Source of the DNA: Paracoccaceae bacterium | GTDB taxonomy: Bacteria; Pseudomonadota; Alphaproteobacteria; Rhodobacterales; Rhodobacteraceae | NCBI GenBank assembly: GCA_012103375.1 | Contig: WLWX01000001.1 | Span: 734,501-798,500, forward strand | DNA length: 64,000 nt | Direction: 5' to 3' | Part shown: one piece after another, positions 20,739-29,778 of the stretch | How positions within the stretch are numbered: position 1 is the first letter of the stretch | Layout of the letters: every line of letters starts with the position of its first letter | The notes under the pieces: model-generated | What the model was told of the DNA's origin: nothing | Seen by the model: the letters and a program-made list of their open reading frames with translations, nothing else | Database searches by the model: none | Made by a program: the position numbers and the translations under genes

Positions 20739-21791
20739 AAGCGTTTCGGCTTGAACCTGAATCGCGAGGGATTCCCTTGAGACCTGATCTGTGATTCATC
20801 CTGTTTGGGAGGATGGATCATGTCAGCACCTTTGCCATCTGCGCTTCGGATACGGTTTCAGAGATACATTGAAGAAGGGTTGAGCGGGCGCGCGGCGGCG
20901 TTGCGGTTGAAGCTGTCGCCTGCCACAGGCGCGCGGTGGGCGCGTCAGGTGAGGATGAAGGGTCATGCGGAACCTGCCCGGCAGGGACCGCCGCGCGGCA
21001 AGGGAAAGCTGGCTCCGCATCGGGAATTCTTTGAGGAGTTGATCGCACAAGACCCTGACATCACGCTCTTTGAGTTGCGTAATGCGCTGGCCGATGCAGA
21101 GGGTGTGCGGGTGCATCACTCCTCCATCGCCAACCTTCTGTCCCGGCTCGGCTTCACGTACAAAAAAAGTCGCTGGTCGCCACCGAGCGCCGCCGCGCCA
21201 AGGTAAGGCAGCAACGGGCCGACTGGTTCAGATACCGCTCGCCAGCCATTGCGACCTTTCCTGAGCGCGTTGTCTTTATTGACGAAACCGCAGTGAAGAC
21301 AAACCTCACGCGCCTACGCGGCAGAGCCAAGCGCGGTAAGCGCCTGACGATGGATGCGCCCTTCGGAAGCTGGGGAACCCAAACCTTGATCGCGGGCCTG
21401 ACCCAAGGCGCGCTGATCGCACCTTGGGTCATCAAGGGAGCGATAGATGGCCCCGCCTTCGCGGCCTACATCCGCGAAGTGCTGGTCCCCGAGATCAACC
21501 CCGGCACTGTCGTCATTCTCGACAACCTGGCAACCCACCGGAATAAGGAGGCGACGCAGGCTTTACGCAATCACGGCTGCTGGTTCCTTTACCTGCCACC
21601 GTACTCGCCCGACCTGAATCCCATCGAGCAGGCCTTCTCTAAACTGAAAGCCCATTTGCGACGGATCGGGGCCAGGTCCTTTACCCAGGTCTTCGAAGCA
21701 ATCGGAGCAATCTGCGATCTCTACGACCCAGTAGAATGCTGGAACTACTTTAAGGCCGCCGGATATGTCTCAGGTTAATGTCGAAACGCTT
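20739..21791 (+). mobile_element. IS630-type insertion sequence, copy c
   Basis: A 1,053-bp copy with inverted AAGCGTTTCG ends and TA on both sides (20737-20738 and 21792-21793). It has the same orientation as copy b and lies 309 bp from IS3 copy 3. Confidence 0.95.
20820..21778 (+). CDS. IS630-type transposase, copy c (made by -1 frameshift)
   Basis: Same two-frame transposase as copies a and b, joined at the seven-A run. It is marked by P for Q in RWSPPS at the end of the first frame and A in RRIGARS. The DDE residues (FIDETAV, ILDNLATH, NPIEQAF) are present. Confidence 0.9.
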
Positions 21792-21793
21792 TA

Positions 21794-22756
21794 GTAAGCA
21801 GGAGTGCCGGAGAACTGAGGGGCGCATACTTGTGCGCGCCTTTCCACCGACCAAGCGGTGTTTGACCCCCCCCACTCCACAACCCCCTCACCCCACTCAA
21901 AAATCCCCACTTATCCACACGCTTACCCCCAACAAACCCACCGTTTTACCCCCATGAATCTTCACCATCCCCGCATTTTCCCATTACGCGACTCACCCAA
22001 ACGGACGCACCCTTATCCCATCGCGGCGGTTCACTGAACCAAAGCGAACGCGAAAGCCCCTCGGGGGGGAAGCAGGGATGGAACGGGTCTTCGGGCACGG
22101 CTTCAGATCGGTGGAACCAACGGGGAAGCAGGCCAGATCGGATCGGCCCTTCGGGGCAGGTAAGGACCGGGCAGTTTCATCAGGTCGATCGCGGGTCATG
22201 CCAGGGCTTCGGTCCGGATCATGATCGGTCAACGGGGTCGCAAGACAGACCGGGGCCAGCCGCAGACGGGCGTAAGTTCGGATGTGGTGGCGGGGGTTCT
22301 TCGGGATCATCGCTGATGAGATGGGGCACCCCGCAAGGGGCAGCCGATTTCAGGAAGGCGTCAGGTGGGTCGCAAGACCTAAAGCGAGGACCGCGTCTGA
22401 GCACCTGACGTCTTTTCCTGTTTTTGTCATATGCGGCTCATATGCCGGTCATATGCAAATCATACCCCAAAAACCGCAAGACCCGGACGTTTTCACGCCC
22501 GGGCCCCGTCGTCAGGATGCGAGTAGAATGCCGCGTCTATGCACCTGCCTTGCGCATACCCCACCGACTCGGGCGGATCAACCACATCTGGTGTCGAATT
22601 CTTGCACAGCTGCAACATTTTTGCATCGCAGCCAGATATGGCAGGGGTTTACCGGGCCGCTCCACAAACACTCCGCGCATTTGCCCGCAGACAGCCGCAC
22701 TCCGGCCCAAATGTTTGCTTAACCAAAGGTAAGTTCATATCCAAAGGGCTATAAAC
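21794..22756. other. 960-bp stretch without a recognisable gene
   Basis: No frame here shows convincing coding character on either strand. The left part (about 21862-21960) is very poor in G and carries six runs of four or more C. A perfect DnaA-box word TTATCCACA is at 21911-21919. The right part holds three 11-bp tandem repeats at 22427-22459. The region follows IS630 copy c and may be the eroded remains of genes lost during IS activity. Confidence 0.5.
22427..22459 (+). repeat. Three 11-bp tandem repeats TCATATGCNNN
   Basis: TCATATGC recurs at 22427, 22438 and 22449, exactly 11 bp apart, followed by a partial fourth unit TCATA. One helical turn between units places the ATATG palindromes on one face of the DNA, as in a protein-binding array. 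No adjacent regulator is seen; the next gene starts 300 bp downstream. Confidence 0.5.
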
Positions 22757-22948
22757 ATGAAGAAAATTATCGTGTGCGCCATCCTTGCCGCAGGCGGGTA
22801 CATGGTCGCCAACGGCGGGCTGAGCGGCGGCAAGTCCGCGTTTCAGATGTCGTCGCAGAAATCCTCAGGCGGGTTTTCTGGGTTGGCCAAATCATCCGGT
22901 GCAGCCATCGGCGGTACGATCGCGGCGTCCGGCAACATCGGCAACTAA
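22757..22948 (+). CDS. Small exported or membrane-anchored hypothetical protein
   Basis: A 63-residue protein starting MKKIIVCAILAAGGYMVANGG, which looks like a short signal sequence or anchor with a KK start and a hydrophobic core. It is followed by a glycine/serine/lysine-rich tail (SGGKSAFQMSSQKSSGGFSG) and a small hydrophobic end. An AAAGGG ribosome-binding sequence lies 8-9 bases before the ATG. No family is recognised. The composition suggests a small secreted peptide or envelope-associated protein. It stands alone. Confidence 0.5.
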   Translation: MKKIIVCAILAAGGYMVANGGLSGGKSAFQMSSQKSSGGFSGLAKSSGAAIGGTIAASGNIGN

Positions 22949-23023
22949 CCTGCTGATATCAGGTCATTTTTCATCTGCCTAAGGGCGCGCTTCCGCGACC
23001 CCGGCGGCCAGTCGTGGCTGGGC

Positions 23024-23143
23024 CTAAAGGACGCTGTCGATCGCCCGCCCGCCTTCGATCAGATCACGCTCGATCCCTTTGGCGGTTTCCTCGCACGCCG
23101 CAAGCGCTGCAAGCGTGGCGAACAAAGCAATGACACGAACCAT
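23024..23143 (-). CDS. Entericidin-like small lipoprotein
   Basis: A 39-residue frame, MVRVIALFATLAALAACEET to AIDSVL. Residues 1-16 form a lipoprotein signal peptide with lipobox LAAC, and the mature part ETAKGIERDLIEGGRAIDSVL is the amphipathic helix typical of the entericidin EcnA/EcnB family. A strong Shine-Dalgarno sequence (GGGAGG) sits 6 bases before the start. The mature lipopeptide would sit in the cell envelope; in Enterobacteria the pair acts as a bacteriolytic toxin and antidote, but the alphaproteobacterial members have no settled role. Confidence 0.7.
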   Translation of the reverse strand: MVRVIALFATLAALAACEETAKGIERDLIEGGRAIDSVL

Positions 23144-23245
23144 GGTGGCCTCCCTCAGAAACTACAATACATCTAGTATAGGGCAGGGCGATCCGGCGCG
23201 GCCAGTGGAATTCGCATTTTCATCCGGCTGGGTTCGATAACGGCG

Positions 23246-23463
23246 GATTGTGTTGAAAAACTCCGAAATCAGAGCGTCGCGGATTTCTTGCGAAAACCTA
23301 TGAAGCGAAATAGTCGGAAAGCTTTGACCACGAGACAGCGCATGGCTGCGCGTGAGCGCATGTAGGCGATTTGGGCCGACCCCCGCGCCAAAAATTTAGG
23401 ATCGGGCTGCATGGAAAGAAAAATCATCGTTCAGGCCCTAAAACGGAGTTTTTCAACACAATC
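23246..23463. mobile_element. 218-bp MITE with IS1182-like ends, copy 2
   Basis: The same 218-bp element as at 13865-14082, with 20-bp inverted ends and a GGCG duplication on both sides (23242-23245 and 23464-23467). It inserted just after the 3' end of the alpha/beta-hydrolase pseudogene and 100 bp upstream of the entericidin-like gene, whose promoter it may have separated or altered. Confidence 0.92.
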
Positions 23464-24046
23464 GGCGGATTTCAGCCGTTCAGAAACGCCGCCACGGCCG
23501 CCATGAACTCACGCGGCTTTTCGGCATGCAGCCAATGACCCGCGCCCGGGATCTTTGCAAATTTTGCGTTTGGAAACAGGGCCTTGATGGCGGGGCGATG
23601 CGCGGTCAGGACATAGTCGCTTTGCGCACCCGACAGCATCAGAACCGGGCCGTCAAACCTGCCGCTCACCTTCGGGAACCCCATCACAGCATCCATGCTT
23701 TGCCCCAGAACATCCAGGTTCAGCCGCCATTTCGGCGGATCTGATTTCAGATCCAGCGATTGCAGGAAAAACGCCCGCAGCGCCGGATCGTCGACAGTTT
23801 CGGCCAGCCGTTCTTCCGCCTCGGACCGTCGGCAAACGCCTTTCAGATCAGCGGCCTGCATGGCCGTGACATAGCGTATCTGGCTATGTGTATAAGCCAC
23901 CGGCGCGATATCCGCGACGACCAACCGCCGGATCAATTCGGGCCGCGACACCGCCAGCACCATCGCCGCCTTCCCACCCATCGAGTGTCCCAGCACGTCC
24001 ACCGTGCCGCCGTCGATCACCTGCGCCAGATCGTCCGCCATATCCG

Positions 24047-25562
24047 GATACTGTTGAAGAAGTCGATGTTTTGGTCGGCGCGTTGTTGAGCGAGAGGCGG
24101 CCGCGCGCCGTTTTCTTTCACGTTGGCACTGTTGCTGGCACCAACTTCGCCAGTTTCCGGAGGTTTTGAGCTGTTGCTGCGAGTTGGAACTGTTCGGTTG
24201 CGCCTTTGGGTCCTCGAAGCCGCATCATCTGCACGCCGATGTATCGTTTCAGGTGGGCAAAGAGCATTTCAACCTTCCGCCTTTGGATGAACGACGTCAT
24301 GTAGGCATCTGTTTTTCGGATATCGCGAGCGACGTCTCGGGCGGCTTCGTGAACGGACCGCATAAGGCGTCTGCCGTCGTCCTTCGGACAGCATTGCGAC
24401 TTCAGAGGGCATGCGTCGCAATCGTGCTTTGAGGCTCGGTATCTGATGAACCCGTCTTTGCTGCCATTGGGCTTTCGCGGTTTTGAGAAGTTCCGCCGAT
24501 ATGTTTGCAAGGCTTTGCCGGTCGGGCAAGTATAGCTGTCGGTCGCCGGGTCGTAGACAAAGTCTTCGCGTGAGAATGTGCCGTCAGTTCGTTTTGACTT
24601 ATCCCAGACCGGAATGTGGGGTTCGATTTGACGTTCGTCCACAAGCCAGCCCAACATCTCGGCTGATCCGTAACCCGTATCACCCACAAGCTTGTCAGGT
24701 TTGATGCCAAACCGCTCATGTACACGATCGATCATCTCCCTTGCTGCCCGCGCCTCTGCAGGCCGGATCGGAGCCGTCGGCTCGACGTCCACGATGACTG
24801 CATTATCCAAATCGACCATATAGTTAGTGGAATAGGCAAAGTAGGCGGCTCCCCCGTCAGCCCCAGTCCAACGCGCTGCTGGATCAGCCGGTGAGATGTA
24901 TTTGGGGACGACCTTGGTCGCAGCACCGAAGGCCACATCATCCAGCGTCTCGAGATATTCGTCGACGGCACGGGACGTCAGATCTGCTGGCAGTCCGTCT
25001 TTGCTTTCAACGCCGCGCGTCTGGTTTGCATTCGCGGGGATCAGACTGGCATCAACACCAAAGCTGTGGCCGCCAACCAGCCCCTCATCCATGCAGCGCT
25101 GCAAAACGACCTCGAACAAATGTCGGAACAAACCGCTCTCGCGGAAACGGCCATGCCGGTTCTTAGAGAATGTCGAATGGTCGGGCACTGGATCAGCCAA
25201 ATCAAGCTTACAAAACCAACGATACGCCAGATTGACATGAACCTCTTCGCAAAGCCGTCGCTCGGAACGGATGCCCTGACAATAGCCCAACAACAGCATG
25301 CGGATCATCAGTTCAGGATCAATCGAAGGGCGGCCATTGGCACTGTAGTATGAAGCGAGCAAGGGGCGCACACCTGTCAGATCAAGGAAGCGATCAATTC
25401 CCCGGACGGGATGATCCTTCGGCACAAAACTCTCGATCGAGAACTCATAGAACAGCGCGCCTTGCGCAACTTGCCTTGGACCCATCATCGCCGAACCCTC
25501 CACCCTCAAAACAAGTGAATCAGAGCGTGCGCGGCCAATCAACGGACTTTTTCAACAGTATC
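24047..25562 (-). mobile_element. Complete IS1182-type insertion sequence
   Basis: A 1,516-bp element with ends GATACTGTTGAA(G/A)AAGTC in inverted orientation and TCCG on both sides (24043-24046 and 25563-25566). The flanks rejoin the coding frame of the hydrolase, which proves both the boundaries and the 4-bp duplication. Confidence 0.95.
24118..25488 (-). CDS. IS1182-type transposase
   Basis: A 456-residue DDE transposase. I chose the start at 25488 (MMGPRQVAQGALFYEFSIE), which matches the relative at the left window edge; the upstream extension to 25542 is within IS terminal DNA. Acidic catalytic residues are visible in FGVDASLIPANAN, LVGDTGYGSAEM and RKVEMLFAHLKRY. A cysteine cluster (YTCPTGKAL, HDCDACPLKSQCCP) near residues 340-380 is typical of the family. 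It looks intact and may serve the 218-bp MITEs in trans. Confidence 0.93.
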   Translation of the reverse strand: MMGPRQVAQGALFYEFSIESFVPKDHPVRGIDRFLDLTGVRPLLASYYSANGRPSIDPELMIRMLLLGYCQGIRSERRLCEEVHVNLAYRWFCKLDLADPVPDHSTFSKNRHGRFRESGLFRHLFEVVLQRCMDEGLVGGHSFGVDASLIPANANQTRGVESKDGLPADLTSRAVDEYLETLDDVAFGAATKVVPKYISPADPAARWTGADGGAAYFAYSTNYMVDLDNAVIVDVEPTAPIRPAEARAAREMIDRVHERFGIKPDKLVGDTGYGSAEMLGWLVDERQIEPHIPVWDKSKRTDGTFSREDFVYDPATDSYTCPTGKALQTYRRNFSKPRKPNGSKDGFIRYRASKHDCDACPLKSQCCPKDDGRRLMRSVHEAARDVARDIRKTDAYMTSFIQRRKVEMLFAHLKRYIGVQMMRLRGPKGATEQFQLAATAQNLRKLAKLVPATVPT

Positions 25563-25793
25563 TCCGCATAGCTGTGGGTCGCCTGCCAGGCGCTTTCCCC
25601 ATGGTTGCGCATGTCGACGGCGATGACCTGTCGGTCCGCCGCCAGCCGCTTGCCGACCACGCCCCAGTTGCGGGCCGAGCCATACAGGCCGTGGGCGATC
25701 AGCAGTGGCGGCTGATCGGTCGGCTCTCCGTGGATGATGGTGTTTAACATACGGTTCGATACCGTCCCCCGGCTTCCTTGGCCAGCCGTTCGC

Positions 25794-26339
25794 TCAGCCG
25801 ATTCCGCCGGGCATATCGCGCAGCAGGGCTTCAAGTTCCCGATGCAATGCCTGACGTTCTTCGGGGCTGAGGAACGCGCCCAGCTCGACCTGGCGGCCAT
25901 CGCCCTTCAGGGTCAGATAATACGGCACCGGGCCGCCCGTCTCGTGCAGATCTAGGCGCACCCAATATGGGTTCGCCTGCCAGTGCTTCGCGGCCTGACG
26001 CGGTGCTGTGCAGTGAACTTCGACCCGGTCGGGCCAGAGGGTCAGAACCTCCGATATCTGACCATCGGCATAATTGCGTTCGACCGCTTTCCAGACGCCA
26101 AAGACGGCCAACGCAAGAAACGGCAGCAGGCCCCACAGGGCGGTGGTTCCCAGCAGGCCAAACAGGGGCAGGGACAGCAACAGGATGGTGATCGTCAGGA
26201 AGGCCACAAAGCCACCGCGCGGCAGCGAGCGGTGCGGCCACAGCCGCAGGATCGCCAGAGGCTCACCGACCTCGCCATGTGAAAAAGCCCCGGCGCTGGC
26301 CGGGGCTTTCGTCAGTTTCTTGTCCCACTGATAGGGCAT
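25794..26339 (-). CDS. DUF2244 family membrane protein
   Basis: A 181-residue protein with two adjacent membrane spans (about residues 44-62 and 66-84), then a cytosolic or periplasmic beta-rich domain that contains NPYWVRLDLHETGGPVPYYLTLKGDGRQVELGAFLSPEER, the hallmark of DUF2244. It lies 11 bp downstream of ctaD, the usual position in Rhodobacterales, suggesting co-transcription and a link to oxidase assembly, though no role is established. Confidence 0.88.
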   Translation of the reverse strand: MPYQWDKKLTKAPASAGAFSHGEVGEPLAILRLWPHRSLPRGGFVAFLTITILLLSLPLFGLLGTTALWGLLPFLALAVFGVWKAVERNYADGQISEVLTLWPDRVEVHCTAPRQAAKHWQANPYWVRLDLHETGGPVPYYLTLKGDGRQVELGAFLSPEERQALHRELEALLRDMPGGIG

Positions 26340-26350
26340 TGTTGCTTACA

Positions 26351-28252
26351 TCAATGGTTGTGCGAATGATCCCATTCTTCCTGCTTGGGCAGGATCTCGA
26401 ACGTGTGTTCCGGCGGCGGGCTGGGCAGGGTCCATTCCAGCGTGTCCGCATGCTCGTTCCAGTAGTTGTTCTCGGTGATCTTCTTACCGGCCCGTACCGT
26501 GTAGATCATGATCGCGAAGAACAGGATGAACGAGGCGAACGACAGGAACGCGCCATAGCTGGAGATCTTGTTCCAGTAGGCGAAGGCCTCCGGATAATCG
26601 ATGTAGCGGCGCGGCATGCCCTGACGACCCAGGAAGTGCTGCGGGAAGAAGGTGATGTTGGCCCCGATGAACATCATCCAGAACTGGATTTTGCCCGCCC
26701 ACTCCGGGTACTGGCGCCCGCTCATCTTGCCGATCCAGTAATAGAAGCCTGCGAAGATCGCGAAGACGGCGCCAAGGCTCATCACATAGTGGAAGTGGGC
26801 GACCACGTAGTAGGTGTCGTGATAGGCGCGGTCGATCCCGGCCTGCGACAGAACGATGCCGGTTACGCCGCCCAGCGTGAACAGGAAGATGAAGCCCATG
26901 GCGAACAGCATCGGCGTCTTGAATTCGACCGATCCGCCCCACATCGTCGCGATCCAACTGAAGATTTTCACGCCGGTGGGCACGGCGATCACCATGGTCG
27001 CCAGCATGAAATAGGACTGCTGCGTCAGGCTCATCCCCACCGTGTACATGTGGTGCGCCCAGACGACGAAGCCGAGGCCGCCAATGCCGATCAGCGCCCA
27101 GACCATCGGCAGATAGCCGAAGACCGGCTTCCGGCTGAAGGTGGCGACCACATGGCTGATGATGCCAAAACCGGGCAGGATAACGATGTAAACCTCTGGG
27201 TGGCCAAAGAACCACAGGATGTGCTGATAGAGGATCGGATCGCCGCCGCCTTCGGGCTGGAAGAAGGTCGTGCCAAAGTTCCGGTCGGTCAGCAGCATGG
27301 TGATTGCGCCCGCCAGAACCGGCAGGGACAGCAGGATCAGCCAGGCGGTGACGAAGATCGACCAACTGAACAGCGGCACTTTGAACAGGGTCATCCCCGG
27401 CGCGCGCATGTTCAGAAAGGTGGTGATCATGTTGATCGCGCCAAGGATCGAGGACGCGCCCGAGACGTGCACCGCGAAGATCGCCAGATCCATCGACCAG
27501 CCGCCCTCAGACGTGCTGAGCGGCGGATAAAGCACCCAGCCCACGCCCGAGCCCGCCTGACCGTTCCCCCCTGGCGACAAGACCGAGGCCACCGCCAGCG
27601 AGGTGCCAGCGACATACATCCAGAACGACAGGTTGTTCAGACGCGGAAACGCCATGTCCGGCGCGCCGATCTGCAAGGGCATGAAATAGTTGCCAAAGCC
27701 GCCGAACAGGCCGGGAATCACGACGAAGAACATCATCAGGATGCCGTGGCCGGTGATCAGAACATTCCACAGGTGACCATTGGGATCGCCGTCCAGCGTA
27801 TTCATCAGGCCATAGATGGTTGACGCCTGCGCATCCGTGCCGCCCTTGGCAAATTCGCTCAGCGTGGCGACCACATCTGCACGGGCACCGCTTGTAATCT
27901 CGAAATTGCCGGCCGCATCCACCGGGGTCGCGGCCAGGGCGGTCTGCAACCGTTCAAGTGCGGCCTGTCCATAGGTCGCTCCATCCGCTGTAAGTGCCGC
28001 AATCGCCTCACTAAATTCGCCGGTCAGCGCCTCCATGTTGCCGACCCAGGGCAGGTACATATACTGCACGCCCGGCTCCATCAGTTCCAGCCGCATGTAG
28101 ATCGTGAAGGCGACCGAGATGAACCCGGCAAACGCCGAAACCACCAGATAGAGGATGCCGATATCCTTGTGGTTGGTCGACATGAACCAGCGCGTGAAGA
28201 AGCTGCGCGTGTCGTGATGACCGTCGTCGGCGTGAAGGGTTGCGTCGGCCAT
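26351..28252 (-). CDS. ctaD: Cytochrome c oxidase subunit I with an enlarged first loop
   Basis: The catalytic subunit of an aa3-type oxidase: it reduces O2 to water and pumps protons in the inner membrane. It has 633 residues, against about 555-570 in close relatives. The heme and copper ligands are present: [10 protein letters not shown] (heme a), GHPEVY with the cross-linked tyrosine (CuB), WAHHMYTVG (CuB) and HFHYVMSLG (hemes). Between membrane helices I and II, about residues 70-155, there is an alanine-rich insertion ([20 protein letters not shown] onward) roughly 60 residues longer than usual. The start at 28252 ([10 protein letters not shown]) replaces a longer unconserved extension. 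Confidence 0.95.
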   Translation of the reverse strand: MADATLHADDGHHDTRSFFTRWFMSTNHKDIGILYLVVSAFAGFISVAFTIYMRLELMEPGVQYMYLPWVGNMEALTGEFSEAIAALTADGATYGQAALERLQTALAATPVDAAGNFEITSGARADVVATLSEFAKGGTDAQASTIYGLMNTLDGDPNGHLWNVLITGHGILMMFFVVIPGLFGGFGNYFMPLQIGAPDMAFPRLNNLSFWMYVAGTSLAVASVLSPGGNGQAGSGVGWVLYPPLSTSEGGWSMDLAIFAVHVSGASSILGAINMITTFLNMRAPGMTLFKVPLFSWSIFVTAWLILLSLPVLAGAITMLLTDRNFGTTFFQPEGGGDPILYQHILWFFGHPEVYIVILPGFGIISHVVATFSRKPVFGYLPMVWALIGIGGLGFVVWAHHMYTVGMSLTQQSYFMLATMVIAVPTGVKIFSWIATMWGGSVEFKTPMLFAMGFIFLFTLGGVTGIVLSQAGIDRAYHDTYYVVAHFHYVMSLGAVFAIFAGFYYWIGKMSGRQYPEWAGKIQFWMMFIGANITFFPQHFLGRQGMPRRYIDYPEAFAYWNKISSYGAFLSFASFILFFAIMIYTVRAGKKITENNYWNEHADTLEWTLPSPPPEHTFEILPKQEEWDHSHNH

Positions 28253-28475
28253 GGAAGCCTCCTGAATGGTCTGATGACTGCCCTGCAAGCGGATTGCAGG
28301 CGTGGTTGAGACAGGTTTTAGTGCGCCTGACCGGGGCGGGCAATGGACCTTTGCGCCGCAGGGCGGGAAAAAGTGTCGCGGGGCCGGGGTGGGCGCCCAT
28401 GCCATTCGCGGGCCACCGGTCTGCGCGGTTCTGGCGGCGGCGGGCCGCAAATATCCCGACTGTTTCGATCAGGTA

Positions 28476-28504
28476 TTGACCTGACTGAAATACTCGGGTT
28501 TATG
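28476..28504 (+). promoter_or_regulatory. Possible promoter of the iron-binding-protein gene
   Basis: TTGACC (28476-28481) and TTTATG (28499-28504) are separated by 17 bp, 38 bp before the start codon. The overlapping TGACCTGACTGAAA sequence could host an iron regulator, but no established box is matched with certainty. Confidence 0.3.
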
Positions 28505-28542
28505 TCCGCGCATCGAAACGCTTCTACAGGACTATTTGCACC

Positions 28543-29541
28543 ATGACTATTCGCCTCGCCCCTCTCGCCCTGGTCCTTGCCGCAGCACCGGCTGCCGCAG
28601 ACGTGAACATCTATTCCTATCGCCAGCCGGAATTGGTCCAGCCGCTGCTGGATGCCTTCACTCAAGCGACTGGAATTGAAACGAATATTGCGTTTCTGGA
28701 CAAGGGCATGGTGCAAAGATTGCAGGCCGAGGGCGCGCGTTCGCCCGCTGACGTGATCCTGACGTCGGACATTTCCCGCCTGACCGAGGCGGTCGAGGCC
28801 GGCGTGACCCAGCCGGTGGACAGTGCGGCAATCAACGCCGCGATCCCGGCCAACCTGCGCGACCCTGAAAACCACTGGTACGGCCTGACGACCCGCGCCC
28901 GCGTGGTGTACGCCAGCCGCGACCGCGTCGCTGAAGGAGAGATCGCGACCTACGAAGACCTCGCCGATCCCAAATGGAAGGGCCGGATCTGTACCCGTTC
29001 TGGCCTGCACGCCTATAACATCGCGCTGACCTCGGCCATGATCGCGCGCGACGGGGCCGAGGTGGCGCAGGATTGGCTGGAAGGGCTGAAGGCCAATCTG
29101 GCGCGCAAACCGCAAGGCAACGACCGTGCACAGGTCAAGGCGATCTGGGCGGGAGAATGCGATATCTCACTGGGTAACACCTATTACATGGGGCTGATGC
29201 AGTCCGACCCGGATCAGCAGGCATGGGCGGATGCGGTGCGGATCGTCTTTCCGGTGTTTGAGGGCGGCGGCACCCATGTGAACCTGTCAGGCATGGCGAT
29301 GACGGCCGCCGCACCGCACCGCGACGAAGCGCTGGCCCTGATGGAATTCCTGGCCTCGGCTGAGCCTCAGCAGATCTACGGTGCAACGAACTTCGAGTAC
29401 CCGGTCACCCCCGGCGTCGCCCCTTCTGACACTGTGGCCAATTGGGGCAGCCTGACCCCGGACACCACGCCACTGGCCGACATCGCCGCCCGCCGCGCCG
29501 AAGCGCTGCGCCTGACGGAAACCGTGGATTTCGACGGCTGA
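28543..29541 (+). CDS. Periplasmic Fe(III)-binding protein of an ABC transporter (FbpA/FutA type)
   Basis: A 332-residue protein with a signal peptide (MTIRLAPLALVLAAAPAAA) then mature DVNIYSYRQPELVQPLLDAF, the typical start of ferric-binding proteins. IGNT-type iron ligands are present as GNTYYMG (tandem tyrosines) with a further tyrosine in the N-domain (IYSYRQ). The segments KWKGRICTRSGLH and VFPVFEGGGTHVNLSGM are family hallmarks. It captures ferric iron in the periplasm. The cognate permease and ATPase genes are not adjacent, so it must pair with a transporter elsewhere. Expression is probably iron-regulated. Confidence 0.9.
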   Translation: MTIRLAPLALVLAAAPAAADVNIYSYRQPELVQPLLDAFTQATGIETNIAFLDKGMVQRLQAEGARSPADVILTSDISRLTEAVEAGVTQPVDSAAINAAIPANLRDPENHWYGLTTRARVVYASRDRVAEGEIATYEDLADPKWKGRICTRSGLHAYNIALTSAMIARDGAEVAQDWLEGLKANLARKPQGNDRAQVKAIWAGECDISLGNTYYMGLMQSDPDQQAWADAVRIVFPVFEGGGTHVNLSGMAMTAAAPHRDEALALMEFLASAEPQQIYGATNFEYPVTPGVAPSDTVANWGSLTPDTTPLADIAARRAEALRLTETVDFDG

Positions 29542-29592
29542 CGCCACACACCCAACAGCCGCCCATCATTGACCCACAAATATCCCGGGGGT

Positions 29593-29610
29593 CTGGGGGC
29601 TGGCCCCCAG
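29593..29610 (+). terminator. Hairpin after the iron-binding-protein gene
   Basis: CTGGGGG pairs with CCCCCAG around CTGG, about 50 bp after the stop codon. No T run follows, so its role as a terminator is tentative. From here to 29778 nothing else is recognised. Confidence 0.35.
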
Positions 29611-29778
29611 CTATCGCGCGTACGTCGGAGGAATCCGGTCAGATCTCAGGCCAAATGGGGTAAAATTGGCGGGGTAGGCGCGTTGTTGCGCGCGTCAATG
29701 GGCGGAAATCGCTTTGCGCTGGACAGTTGCGGGCGGCGGGGCGACTGTCTGGGTTAGTCACGAAAACAGGCGGATAGA

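Larger units (their letters stand above)
23472..25750 (-). pseudogene. Alpha/beta-fold hydrolase split by an IS1182-type element
   Basis: The 5' part (25563-25750) reads MLNTIIHGEPTDQPPLLIAH to SAWQATHSYAEI and contains the oxyanion-region HGLYGSARNW. The 3' part (23472-24046) reads DMADDLAQVIDGGTVDVLGH with the nucleophile elbow GHSMGG and the catalytic histidine GAGHWLHAEKP. Removing the IS and one copy of TCCG restores a continuous frame across SYADMADDL. The protein would be about 250 residues and resembles esterases of the YbfF type. Loss of function is expected unless the IS is excised precisely. Confidence 0.9.

Noticed and set aside
20423-20821. 132-residue minus-strand protein reading out of IS630 copy c
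   Set aside because: Its first 28 residues are IS630 terminal DNA; only the part after 20736 is host sequence, annotated as a truncated gene instead.
21911-21919. Chromosomal origin suggested by a perfect DnaA-box word
   Set aside because: Only one box was found, with no cluster, no AT-rich unwinding element and no typical origin neighbours.
22424-22470. CRISPR-like repeat array
   Set aside because: Units are only 11 bp with 3-bp variable parts and no spacers; no cas genes are present in the window.
26279-27823. 514-residue open frame on the plus strand opposite ctaD
   Set aside because: Shadow of a strongly conserved ctaD; the product is rich in H, D, R and Q with no family pattern, as expected from antisense of membrane-protein codons.
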